Of a stretch of DNA of 64,000 nucleotides, positions 39,702 through 51,739 are shown piece after piece. Made by a program: the position numbers and the translations under genes. The DNA comes from Istiophorus platypterus. Lineage: Eukaryota > Chordata > Actinopteri > Istiophoriformes > Istiophoridae. Within the stretch, counting starts at the first letter, position 1. Every line of letters begins with the position of its first letter. The stretch is taken from positions 6,947,911 to 7,011,910 of the forward strand of contig CM029121.1 of NCBI GenBank assembly GCA_016859345.1. The letters run 5' to 3'. The notes under the pieces were generated by a model. The model was not told where the DNA came from and did not search any database. It was given only the letters and a program-made list of their open reading frames with translations.

Positions 39702-39731
39702 TGTGTGTGTGTGTGTGTGTGTATGTATGTG
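39576..39731. repeat. (TG)n microsatellite upstream of the hsf4 start codon
   Basis: About 155 bp of TG with rare TTTG and TCTG interruptions; it reads CA in the hsf4 sense and lies 46 nt upstream of the ATG. It is probably in the 5' UTR, the promoter or a 5' UTR intron. The VCVC frames here are artefacts. Confidence 0.95.
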
Positions 39732-40055
39732 CAGACTCTCAGACTAGTCCATGTTTAAGAAACTCCACTTCTGATGATCTGTTACTGATAATCCCAAGTC
39801 TGTCTTAGTCTCTTCGATTCCATTTCAGTTGGTCAAGCTGTCTCTGTACGTCCTTGACAACACAATCTCACCTTGTCTCTGATTTTCTTTTTTTTTTTCT
39901 TTGCTGTTCCTCTTCTCTTGACTTGCTTGTTTGATATACCCTCCTGTTTTCTATCTTTGTGGCTCCTTTAGTTTCTTTTTCTCCTTTGCTCTCCTCTCTC
40001 TGTCCTCCCTGCCACACCAGTCATCCAACTGAATGTCATCACAGAAGGTCCATGT

Positions 40056-40058
<3 letters not shown>

Positions 40059-40102
<44 letters not shown>
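40059..40102 (+). repeat. (CA)22 microsatellite
   Basis: Pure CA tract in the region upstream of hsf4. Confidence 0.95.
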
Positions 40103-40104
<2 letters not shown>

Positions 40105-40499
40105 TCAAGCCCAGCCCTGCCGCAACCCCCCCTTGCCCCCGGCCTCCCACTGACAATCAAGAGACCGCCCAGTAAAACAATATAGCCTCCACACAAAAGC
40201 TTCAATAATACACCACTGTCCAGCTATCAAAAGGCTACTGGTTAAATTGAACAGTGCAGAGTTCAGTGTGCTTGTGTGGCCAGTAGAAAAGACAGTTCCC
40301 TTATTACTTCTAAGAATTGCATTAACACATTAACACCCCAGCAGCTGCACTGACTTACTTATTGAACCTTTAGATCACTTAATTCAGTCAAAGAGACGTT
40401 AAAGTGTCTAACAATGTACAGTAGGTCTATATTATTATAATGTCGGGTTGTGTAGGGTCCCACTAGGGAGTAGACACAACAGGCTAATCCATCACTGTG

Positions 40500-40690
40500 A
40501 AACTTCATGGTCTCCAGAGATGGAATCCTGAGGAATTACCGAGGGACCTTCCCCTTAGTGCTGCCATCAGGTCAAAATTTCAATTTATACACTAGAAATA
40601 TTAAATTCAGAATATTTTAATTGAATTATTTTGTAATTTTATAGGAACTTTCATGCCCCCCAGAGGATGACAACTCTTCATTTGGATACT
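40500..40690 (+). repeat. Teleost dispersed repeat, copy 3 of 3 (partial)
   Basis: Only the 5' block remains: TCTCCAGAGATGGAATCCTG, GTGCTGCCATCAGGTCAAAA and, after a gap, CCCCCCAGAGGATGACAA. The two CCAGAG phrases reflect the internal iteration typical of this family. It lies between hsf4 and the transglutaminase gene. Confidence 0.5.
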
Positions 40691-41218
40691 CTATCCTCTC
40701 TATGGCAGTAGAGTCACAAAAAACTTAGCAATATCCTAAAATGCAGAGTTTCATCAAACTACACACATAAAGCATAAACAATTCTTTGAGAATGTGACAA
40801 ATAACAAATTAGTTACTGTATTTATTAATGTTTTTTGAAATGTTGTTCGGCTTTAGCTATACAAGGGGAACAGTGAGTGTTTAGTTTTATTTGAATCATA
40901 ATATCTAGCTGAGGATCTATGTGATCGTTTATGATTGAACTGATAAGATACTGTATATTGCTATGATTAAACCTGTAAGCTACACTCACAAGCAATGTTT
41001 TACTTCCCTCTCTGGTTTAAAGATTCAGGTGTGCCTAACCTCTGACCACACCCAGAATCAGGGGTGTGCTCTGTTGCCCCATTGGACAGTGATGTCAGGG
41101 GGCCGTGGACTACACCTCAACATCGCTGGGGCAAGATGAAAAGTTAAACCACTGGAGGTCAGCAAAAACAGGATTTCCATGGGAGTGTTAAAGTTTTATT
41201 TAAAGCTGCATTAGTCAG

Positions 41219-41223
41219 TTGTT

Positions 41224-41254
<31 letters not shown>

Positions 41255-41297
41255 GTGGGTGTGTGTGTGGGTGTGTGTGTGTTTGTGTGTGTGTGTT
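41219..41297 (+). repeat. (TG)n microsatellite with GGGTG variants
   Basis: About 78 bp of TG with TTTG and GGTG interruptions, intergenic. Confidence 0.9.
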
Positions 41298-41870
41298 TAG
41301 CTTGTCAGTTTGTTTTTTGGACACTTGGGGGCACAGGTCCTCAACAAGCTTATCATCACAAGCATCACATAACACACAATGTTTTGAAATTAAAATATGT
41401 TATTTCTTGTGATAATTTTAAAATCATAATTTAGGCACTTTAAACGCTGCTCATACTGTTACTGTAAGTCTGAATATGTAGCCTCTGTTCTGTTTGTGTA
41501 AATTGTGTGTTGAGAATTTCTATGTTTTTTTCAATGCTTATACTCTATACGTTCTCCTGTGGACAGGTCTCTTTAGATAAAATGTGTGATGGCTGCACCT
41601 GCAGCCTGTGGTGAAACATTTTTAAATAATGCTGAGCTTGATATAGGCTGACCCCTCTGGTGATTTTCCCTTGTGCCATGTTCAGTAACAAAATAACAGT
41701 GTTAGTCAGCGGCCTTGTGAGGTTTTGCTGTTTGGGGCATTTCTAATCACTTCGTCATCACACTATCACCCATTTAATTGTCAAAGGAACAGTTGTGTCA
41801 TGTTCAAATGGGCCTTCAGTTTATGCAGAGAACAACCTGCTGCCATCTTTACAACAGAGAGTCCGAGTAT

Positions 41871-41873
<3 letters not shown>

Positions 41874-41926
<53 letters not shown>
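41874..41926 (+). repeat. (TG)n microsatellite
   Basis: About 53 bp, nearly pure TG, intergenic. Confidence 0.95.
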
Positions 41927-41927
<1 letters not shown>

Positions 41928-43890
41928 AATGTCATTTACGGTAGACTGCAGACATACAGCTACTTCCCTGAGGTAGTAGATACCAGCGTAAACTTGGTTT
42001 GCACTTCAGTTGCAAACATATTCCTGGAAAATATTCAGTCATTAATTTTGGCCACTATACAGCAGATCTCAATAGAAATGGGATGATAAATTGGTTGATT
42101 TACTAAATACCTAAACTATTTAATAATAATAAAAGGTATAAGCTATTACTGGGAAAGAATCCATCTCCAAATCCACTTCCTTTTGTTCTTAAATGTATTA
42201 CACATAAGCTGATTCTGACAATTTCTCACACTGTTAGTGAGCATATTTCCATGTTATATTCACTCTACAGCTATAGTTGTGATGCTATGTTACAGAATGG
42301 CCAATACCCAGTGAGGCCAACAAAAAACTCATAAACTCATAAAAAACAAAAGAAAAAGTTTAAGGAAACAAGATAAAGATATTGATGTCTGGGTTTCTTG
42401 TTTTTAGATGACAGTTCAAATGATCCATTTCTAGATCCTGATTTCCTGCTCAATTTCAGTATTTAGCCATATAAAAATCCCCCCTGTGTCCTGTTTAGAC
42501 AGTAGACATAGCAACACTCTGTTCCAGAAACTTTATAATGTGAAGTTTCTCTCCCAGAATCCTCTGCGTCACGGTCTGTTTGCCTGGACCAAGTTTCTCA
42601 GGGTCATCAAACCATCAGCTCTGCTCTCTCCAGCCAAGACTGTAAATTCTGCTAGCACCAGCCCTGAAGCCTGAGCTACTTGCACAAAAGATCCACTTGG
42701 TCTTAGGAAGAGTGTATCTACTATCAAATAGGTTTTTCAAAGGCATTAAATTCTACTGACTCACAAATCATCACGTGACTTATCAAATTACTTCAATGCT
42801 ATAGTGTTTGTACATAGAAAAAGATCTTAATCCTCATGAAAATCTGCTCAACAGCATGTATGTGTGTTTACCCCACTATTTTTCATAGTATTCTATCGTA
42901 CTTTTAGTCCACTACATCTATTTAATATTACTTTCAATTACTTTTCATGTCAAGATTTTACATTAAGAAATACAATGAATTGTAAAATAGTCTAATTTGG
43001 CTTGTTTTGGGCTTGTGACCCTTAATTAAAAAAAGACATGCAGTGTCTTTGGGCCCCCTGCCAAATTTTAGATGTCTATGAGTTGTTAGTAGTTTCTAAG
43101 AGTTATTTCTTCTCTGAACTTATGGTACTTAAGGTAGTTTCTTTTAAATAACCACTTGAGACAAAAACTTTATCCAATATTTCACATAAAGCAAACATTC
43201 AATCAATTTTATTAAATATCTCAAAAACCCACAGATTTAAATTATGACTCTCTGATTGGTAATGACTGGATTAAACTAGCTAACTATGTATAATAGTTCA
43301 ACGGTAAAACAGTAGATGCTGCTTACATATTGATTCATCAGTGTTAACAATCTAAAGAAGTATTTCAAAGAAATATATCCGCCACAGTTCTCAGTAATTT
43401 TACTTTTGATACTTTAAGAACAATTTGATGATAATAAATGAAATAAGATTTTGAATGCAGGAATTTTATTTTTACTTTTCTGTATTTAGACTTACACTTG
43501 AATAAAGGCTCTGAATATTTCTTTCACCATTGCTGCCACCAGATGGTGCCATAATAAGAACTCTTTTCTTTTAAAGTGAACATGCAATAGGTTTAAGAGT
43601 ATTTATTATTAATATTCTTGCTATTAATACTGTTGTCAGAATTGGAAATTATTTACATGAAATTACTTTTATTTTAATTGTATACTTACATCAGTTTTGT
43701 ACTTTCAGTATTTTCAGCTGATGGTAGTCCACAACCTGTCAGTGGGTTACACTGATAAGCTACAATATTAAAAACAGTTACAGTTTTAATGTTTTTGCTG
43801 AATGTTGTCGCTGAAAGGTGTATATGAATACATTTATATGCTTTATATAAATGCATATAAATTACTTATATATTTACAGTATATTCTATA

Positions 43891-44003
<113 letters not shown>

Positions 44004-45064
44004 GTCATTCAGCCTCCCTCTGGTTATGGCATGTTGATATATACTAGGTAGCAAGAAATGCCCTGTTTCCTTAAAATAAATAAATACCTAAATGTATATC
44101 AAGTGAAGCCCAACCTCACCATTCGGTGACCTTTATTGTTATAGTTACACTAATAAACACATGCTTAAGGTTAGGGAACATGGTTATGCTTTTAAAAGAT
44201 AACATTGACTTATTGTTTGCAGCATAATATACATTTTGTATATACTTTAAAAATCAATATCCAAAGAGATGTGTTTTGTTTTTTGCTAAGGCTAGGTAGC
44301 TGTATGTTTGCCTTTTGTCCAAATATTGCCACCAAGAATACCATGGATCAAAAATGCAGTACACACAGAGTAAGATAGCAAATAATACAACAGTTCTGAT
44401 ATTCACCACGGTACTGTACCGATGATTTTGAAATGAGCCCTTGAGGCTCATCAAAAAAAAAAAAACAGGCCTACAATAAATAATAGATAAACTTATTTGG
44501 TAATGATGAGTTACTCAAGAGACAGGATGTTCTTGTTTTGAGGAATTACATCCATCAGAGGTCAGTTCTGATTAACTGTGAATTAGCTTCTGAGCGTCAC
44601 AGTCTTGCAAAGACGTATTCATTACTCATTGCTTAATCGGTAGTTCTAATTAGTCAGGTAGTTGTCTTTGCATGGTAATAAATATATACAGTATTTGGTC
44701 TTAGTATGATGATTAAAATTTTTTTTGAGAATCATACAGTCTCTGGTTTGTTATTGAGAACTAATTGTGATTCCCACTTTACACTTAGGCGGCACAGAAA
44801 AGGCACATGACCTAATAGATAATAATGAAATAATGAGGAACTATGATGACAACCGAATGTAATATGTCACAAAAAAAAATGGTTGAAAAACTGATGATGT
44901 TATCTTACAGTCATGTGGTAGGATGTGTTTCACATATCATGACCTTCTGTTGCTTCCAGTTTTTTGGTTAGTGCATCAATGTGTAATCATTTTGAGTGAT
45001 TAGGGGAAATTACAAAATTATTGACAAACAGGCTGTGCTTGTTTTTGTGTAAGTGTGTGGGTGC

Positions 45065-45069
<5 letters not shown>

Positions 45070-45127
<58 letters not shown>
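45070..45127 (+). repeat. (TG)n microsatellite
   Basis: About 58 bp of pure TG, preceded by TGGGTGCG and GAGTG variants, intergenic. Confidence 0.95.
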
Positions 45128-45128
<1 letters not shown>

Positions 45129-46005
45129 CCCTAGACACTGTCCACGGTGCATTCATATCTCGAGTGGTTTTATATAATAAATTGCTATTTGAATGATGTG
45201 TGCCCATCTCTGTGACACAGATATACATATGTAGGTCTATAATTCTTCTTCTGAAGACATTTTGTCCAGAGTGGGATTCTCTCCATGTCACGGTGCACCT
45301 GATCTGAACTCATAAACTCTAAGTGAAACTAGTTTGTGGTAACAAAATTTCACCTAACAGTGCGTCACTTTAAGTGCGTTTTCTGGACTTCCCCTCAGAC
45401 ATCCGGTTACAGTTCATAGGAAAGGCTGTGACCCAGGCACTCAAGAGACATTGAAATAGGTCCTTACTATCATCAGCAGTTTTTTTTGCTATTTTGCTAA
45501 GGTGTGTATATAGTATTCTGTAGGTTTATACATTATAGGCTATACATTTAGATTAACATCTCATACCCTAATAGGCTGTGAAGCAAACATATAAGTCTCG
45601 AAGACAAAAGTGAAATAGATTCTTTAATTAATACTATTTCTAATCTCTAATCTTAATGACAACACAGATAACAACAGTAACACAAAACGTTACACAAACT
45701 GATGTTAAGATTTAAACTAGAATCTCCTGAACCAAGTATGAATATATGCAGGATGAAAAAAGAGAACCCTCAAAAAAAGACAGCTGTCTGCTGCAATGTG
45801 TACGATTATCGATTCAGGAACGGTAGCAAAAAAATCCTTTTAAACCGATGAAAGAATTTTGAAAATAAGATTAACAAAAACAACACAGTTAAATGCACTG
45901 TGAGCAACTTCATTTGAAGAAATTTAAGTTTAAATACCAAGGAAATCAATTCATTGAGATAAAGCCTCAAAAAAACATTTAAATATTAAAGACAAAATGG
46001 ACACT

Positions 46006-46185
46006 ATGTGTGTGCGTGTGTCTGTGTGAGAGTCTGTGTGTGTGTGTGTGAGTCTGTGTGTGTGAGAGTCTGTGTGTGTGTGTGTCTGTGTGTGTGTGTG
46101 TGTCTGTGTGTGTGTGTGTGTGTGTGTGTCTGTGTCTGTGTCTGTGTGTGTGTGTGTGAGAGAGAGAGAGAGTCTGTGTGTGTGT
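46006..46185 (+). repeat. Compound TG / TCTG / GA microsatellite
   Basis: About 180 bp alternating TG runs with AGTCTGTG and TCTGTG insertions and an (AG)8 block near 46158-46173. The recurring GAGAGTCTG units show higher-order duplication. It is intergenic. Confidence 0.9.
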
Positions 46186-49100
46186 CCAAAAAAATCTTAA
46201 TTAAAATTTTGGGAGCACAGGAAATGTGGAATTTAGAGCAGAGAAGTTTGTTATAGACTGAAAAAACGTGCAGCTTGATTTCGGCTGGACTTCAAGCCAG
46301 GCAGGATTCTGATCTCCCACTGATGTTGGCACAGAGTGACCTCTGGAACAACAGTTTAGATATCAGATTTAAATTAAATACATTTCTACAAAATTGTGCA
46401 GCACAATTGGACTTTAACTGGAATGGCTATTTGTGCTGGTGCCTATCATATTAGTGATAATGTTCCCCAGGCCAGATTTGCATCTAATATCTTCCAATAG
46501 TGTGAAAAGAGGAACAACTAGGAAACCTCTCCGAAACAGGCCTCCACTGAAAATGATGTGTTTTAATTATCGTAAACACAAGACACTGACAATAAATAGC
46601 TTCCGCTTACATTTCTGTACACATGAGCCCGTATGTTTTATCATTTCAGAATCATGCAGAGAATGAAGTGCACTGCGCTTTCAGCCCCTTCCCATAAGTG
46701 CATCCCTCTGTTGACACGTTGGTGCGATCAGGAGGCTGAGGTTAGTCAAAGCCCTTGTTTTCCCGAAACAGGACCATCCCAGCATTCCACAGCTCAACAT
46801 CATACTGATACACTGTTTTCCAGTCAAGCAGATGCATTCTCACAAAGACAAATATTAGCTTTGCAAAATGTTTGCTCTTCACAGTCCAATCATCCATTGG
46901 TACGTAACAGGAAGTGAAAATACGTTAAGCCATCATGGCACACATGGAAAGAAAGAATGTAAAAGTTGTACATTACAGTGATCTTAGATTTCAATGTCAA
47001 ATTGCAACAAATAGGGTGTACCACCCAGATTGTGAGAACAAGTTGTAAAATGTCTTCGTTCGGAGGAAATGATTCAAGTGATTTGTCCCATGTATCTCAC
47101 GGATGACTCAGAGAATCAGAGTTTCTGACCGGAAGGCAGAAGACATGGACACCAATTAACTTGGATGTTTACCGCGCAGATGTAGGATTCAACGTAGGAT
47201 TCATTGTTTTTTGAGACTGAACCACACATAAAGATTAAAAGTCAGCAGCACACAGTTCTAAATTGCTAGAGAACTCATTAAAATGATATCAAATGTAAAC
47301 TCTTATATATGTATAAATGGATTCTCTGTTGTGTAGTGTCAGTGAAAGACTCTAGCAAGCAGAAGTTTATATAGAAATTCTGAAGATTATTCCATAAATG
47401 CTGCTTTCATATGTGCATTTTTGTGTCTCTCAGCAATTTCATTTAACAAAATGTTTATATGAAGTGGACTATTAAATGCTTCGGAGAGCACTTTAAGGCA
47501 AGTTACAACTGCAACGAGATCACAAAAAGTTTATAATTGCCTTTATACTTCTAACTAAAAATGGAGGAATCAGTTTGTCCCTGGATTTTCCTGGCAACTG
47601 CTCATGTAATCAAGCTTAAACATCCAATGTGTATTTGTTGAACGCAGTTGGAAGTGGCTCATCACAGTATTACAACTGCTATACACACACTTGAAGCAAA
47701 AGCAGGGAAGGGTTATGATGACACACAGTTATACACAGTCAGCACCTTGGGATGGATGTGTCCCATGGCAGCAGATAATTAAGGTACAAAAAAGAGACAT
47801 ATTCAGCTGTGAAAAAATGGTGATTCACAACTGAGACTTCAAAGTAGTAGTAGTGACAAAACTACCAAAACTAACTGTACAAGTAGGTCCTGTAACCTCA
47901 GCACTCCTTACATTACCCTGCGATTTGGAACATGCCCCTAGTAATGTAAAAAGTCACAGAAACACATGTGTTGGTAACTAGAATTTTGACAAAATAAATA
48001 CACTAGTCATACAAAAATATATCTTTAGATCATATAGATAAACACACAGTCCAGGGGATTATAAAGCTGCTGTCAACTTGACAGAGTGAAGCTCTAGTGC
48101 TGAAAATATAAATGTAGTCTGAACACAATTATTCACTGAACATCAGCTAAACAACAGTGGAAATTCTAGCCTGAAAAGGCTATTGATCTATAATTGTTAT
48201 GTTGACATAGCTGGGAATGAACACAAATGCCTAAAACTGCTAACATGATAAAGAAAGGGAATCACCAACATTAACTAAAAACTCTATTCTGACTATCTAA
48301 ACATTAAAAAGCATTGTGCAATGCATTCAGCCTTGACCCAGAGACAGACTCTGGGACTGCAGAGTGTGGGAGCCGAGGTAGGCCATACAAAACTTAGAAA
48401 CAGTCAAGTGCATTCGCCTGGTGCATATAAAACAACTACTGTAATGTGCTGTTTTTACCCTGCTGTAAAGTTTGAGCAAAAACATCAAAATATTTAAGAA
48501 TATAGCCACAAAAGGCCAACTGAGTTACAATAAAAAACTGCCACTGCTATTATATTGTTAGTGTATTCATAAATGAAATGATTAAACTGTAACTGGCAAT
48601 CAACTTTCCACCTGGGTCACATGGCAAGTTCAGGTCAAGTTCCTGTAAAATATAGGAACTTGCACAAATCCACACGTCCATTTTCAAAATCAATACTGTA
48701 GTGGAAATTCAACATTCTTCTTATGTTACCTTAATTTACCCAAGACTGTTGCACTGTGTGAATTTTATTTTTGCTAACACAGCTAATAAAGCTCTGTGAG
48801 CACACATATCAGATTTGTTCAGCGAATTCACATAATTTGAACATAAATTATACTAAATGAATGCATTAAAAACTAAATGTTGAAATAAGAGGAGGCTCGG
48901 ACTAATATTCACTGGAGATTGCCACTTTTTGACAGAAACTATATGGCACATATAATTAAAGAAAACAAGCAAAAATTGTAATAAGAAGAAAATAAGCCCA
49001 TAGTTTTTAATTGTGTTAATCCTCAATGATTATAAGTTCTGCTGTGCAAGGTTCATCAAGTTTTTATTCATCAAAAAATTAAAAATAAATAAAAAATCAT

Positions 49101-49549
49101 TTGGCCTAATTTTGATAAACCTGATCTGTTCCATGCATTTTGGCACTATATTGTCATTGAAAATGGATGGATTTACCTGTAAGATTTCATTAAAATTATT
49201 TTAATTTACATTGAATTTACATTGATTTACATCAAGCAGGTAAAGAGAACAATGCTACAGAATATGATTGAATCAATTTACAGTAACTAGAGATAAAAAC
49301 ACGATTTCACCTCTTCTGGAGCCTTTACTGAGACTGGTGCTTTGTATGTCATACAAAACTATACAAAAACCGAATCATTCAAATAGTGCACAGACATGAA
49401 CACTTTATTAAACACCTACATCATAACTAGATTTCATAGGAATGGGAATTTACTTACACAAGAGTCTGATAAGGGAAAATGTGACCTCTTCAACTTGCGA
49501 GCAATGATATTGCACTTAGTACAACAGTACCACAGGCTCATTTCCAAGC

Positions 49550-49552
<3 letters not shown>

Positions 49553-49602
<50 letters not shown>
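49553..49602 (+). repeat. (CA)n microsatellite
   Basis: About 50 bp of CA directly adjoining the CCCTAA-containing dispersed repeat. Confidence 0.95.
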
Positions 49603-49607
<5 letters not shown>

Positions 49608-49885
49608 TTGCACTTCAATCTTTGTAAGGACACTCACTGATATAATGCATCCCTTTGTCCCTACCCTAACCTCAACGATTGAAACTAAATGCCTACCTCC
49701 AATTCACCTTACCTCACCCTAACCCTAACCTAAACTTAATTCTAACCTGAAGCCTAAAACCACTTCTCAATTCTCAAATCACTTCTTAACCCTGAAACCC
49801 CCTTGAAATTCTGATGGCTGGCCAAAACTTCCTTAATTTCCCCAAATTTCCTCACCCCCAAGGTCATCCGTCCTATAACATATAT
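49600..49885 (+). repeat. Dispersed repeat with degenerate CCCTAA (telomere-like) core
   Basis: After a (CA)n tract the sequence reads CTTTGTAAGGACACTCACTG, ATAATGCATCCCTTTG, then CCCTAACC-like units (CACCCTAACCCTAACCTAAA) and later CTGATGGCTGGCCAAAACTT, with CCCCAAGGTCAT near the end. This arrangement matches an interspersed fish repeat rather than a true telomere: the CCCTAA copies are few, irregular and flanked by unique phrases. Confidence 0.55.
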
Positions 49886-50079
49886 GATGACAAAGGCCGC
49901 AGTGTCTTACAAGGAATGAGGAACACACTTTACACTGCTTTGTACACCCCGTAGTTTTTTTGGTAAGTTATGCCAGAGGTCACAGAAAATGTGGTTGAGC
50001 GAGTGAGTGAGTGAGAGAGTAAATGAGTGAGTGAGTGAGCAGGGTGAGTGTGTGTCAGAGGATGGGAGGGTCGATGCTG

Positions 50080-50086
50080 TATAAAT
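50080..50086 (+). promoter_or_regulatory. TATA box of the transglutaminase gene
   Basis: TATAAAT lies 80 bp upstream of the start codon, at a distance that would place transcription initiation near 50110 and give a 5' UTR of about 55 nt. It follows a GAGT-repeat stretch at about 49995-50050. The assignment rests on position and motif only. Confidence 0.6.
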
Positions 50087-50165
50087 ACAGAGGTGTGATG
50101 GACACTAACCAGGAAAAGTCGAGCGTGGACGAGCAACCTTTAATAGAAGAGAGAGAATATCTACA

Positions 50166-51702
50166 ATGACCAACCACAGTGGTAAGTGGTCTATCTGTCT
50201 ATCTATATATCTATTAAGGATTATTTTTTCAGCTCCCCTTCTCTCTTTATATCTATAGTCCAAAACTTTATCAGAGCTTATGCTCTGTGTGAAAAGATGC
50301 ATGACTTTACACTTGGTTGTGATATGACCCAATCTGATTCCTGCAACAAATACAAGAGCGATTTTTGAGCCTAGCTAGGAAATGGATCAGGCTATTTAAA
50401 GAAGGCTATACTTATATTATACTATATTGTGTTGATCTTCTAGTCTAACTCTTGGCCAGAAACTAAAAAGTTGTCTTACCTGAACTTTGAACGATTCCTT
50501 TCAAGAGGACACACTTGAACTTTGTCTCCACTGGTCCTGTTAGGACTGATCATGGAAGTGGATCTGATGAGTTATGAAAACAACTTAGTTCACCACACCA
50601 GGGAGATTGATGAGGAGCGCCTGATCGTCCGCAGGGGTCAGCCCTTCTCCATATCTTTGCACTGCTCTGACTCTCTGCCCCCAAAACACCACCTGGAACT
50701 GGTCCTGCACCTTGGTGAGTATAACCCAACCTGGATATACTGTCCTTTTTTTTTTTTTATAGCGCTCTGATGCAACTTTGCAAAGGCAGCCTGTTTATAC
50801 TGATACTGAGAGACTGAAAGAAGATGAAGTGATGGTTCAACAATCCATTTTATAAATTATGAACTAATTTTTCATTTATCAGGTAAGAGAGATGTGGTGG
50901 TGATCAAGGTTCAGAAGGAGCGTGAGGCCGCAGACAAGTGGTGGTTTCACCAGCAGAGAGCGCAGGATGAAATACTGCTGACTCTGCACAGTCCAGCGGA
51001 TGCTATTATTGGCCACTACAGTCTTGCCGTGTTGTTGATGTCACCGGACGGTAAAATTTTGGAGGAGACTGACAAGATTGGATTCCACCTGCTCTTTAAC
51101 CCATGGTGCAAAGGTAAAATATAAAGTGAACTGCATAGAACCTCTGCTATCAGACTGCCTTCATTCACATTCTGCAGCTTTTCAATGTTATCATACAGCT
51201 CCTGAACATTTTTAGATTGTCTCGATTCAGTCACTCAGCAGATCCCTGTTAGCACACATGGACCAGGCTGAGCATTTGGAGGAGATTTGAACATTGTCAG
51301 TCTGAAACAGTTTTTTCTGCCAGCATCATCTAAACACAGAAAGAGGGAATTTCTCACAGAACAACATCGTCATATTTTTTCTGATTGAGGCCCTTGAACG
51401 CACAAGGAACTTAATATTAGCTGATTCAGAATCAGCGTGTTGTGTCTGCTCAGCAACTGCTTCTGTTTCCTGCGACTTTTAGATTTTCTAATAAGGAGCA
51501 TCTAGGACACAGAACCTCTCTTTTCATTTTGATCCTGAATCTGTGATTTTAATTGTGCGTGCATGTGTGTATATCAGATGATGTCGTCTACCTTCCTGAT
51601 CAAAGTAAGCTCCAGGAATATGTTATGAATGAAGACGGAGTAATTTTCCTTGGGAGTTCGGAAAACATCCAAAGCATTCCCTGGAATTATGGACAGGTAA
51701 CT

Positions 51703-51739
<37 letters not shown>

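Noticed and set aside
39422..39808. Plus-strand frames across hsf4 exon 1 and the TG tract
   Set aside because: These are the antisense of hsf4 exon 1 fused to a translated microsatellite.
39951..40205. Minus-strand frame with a signal-peptide-like start running into VCVCVC
   Set aside because: The start is TTG rather than ATG, and the middle is a translated (CA)22 microsatellite. No splice or homology support.
49660..49745. True interstitial telomere
   Set aside because: CCCTAA units are few and irregular and are embedded in an element with non-telomeric flanks.
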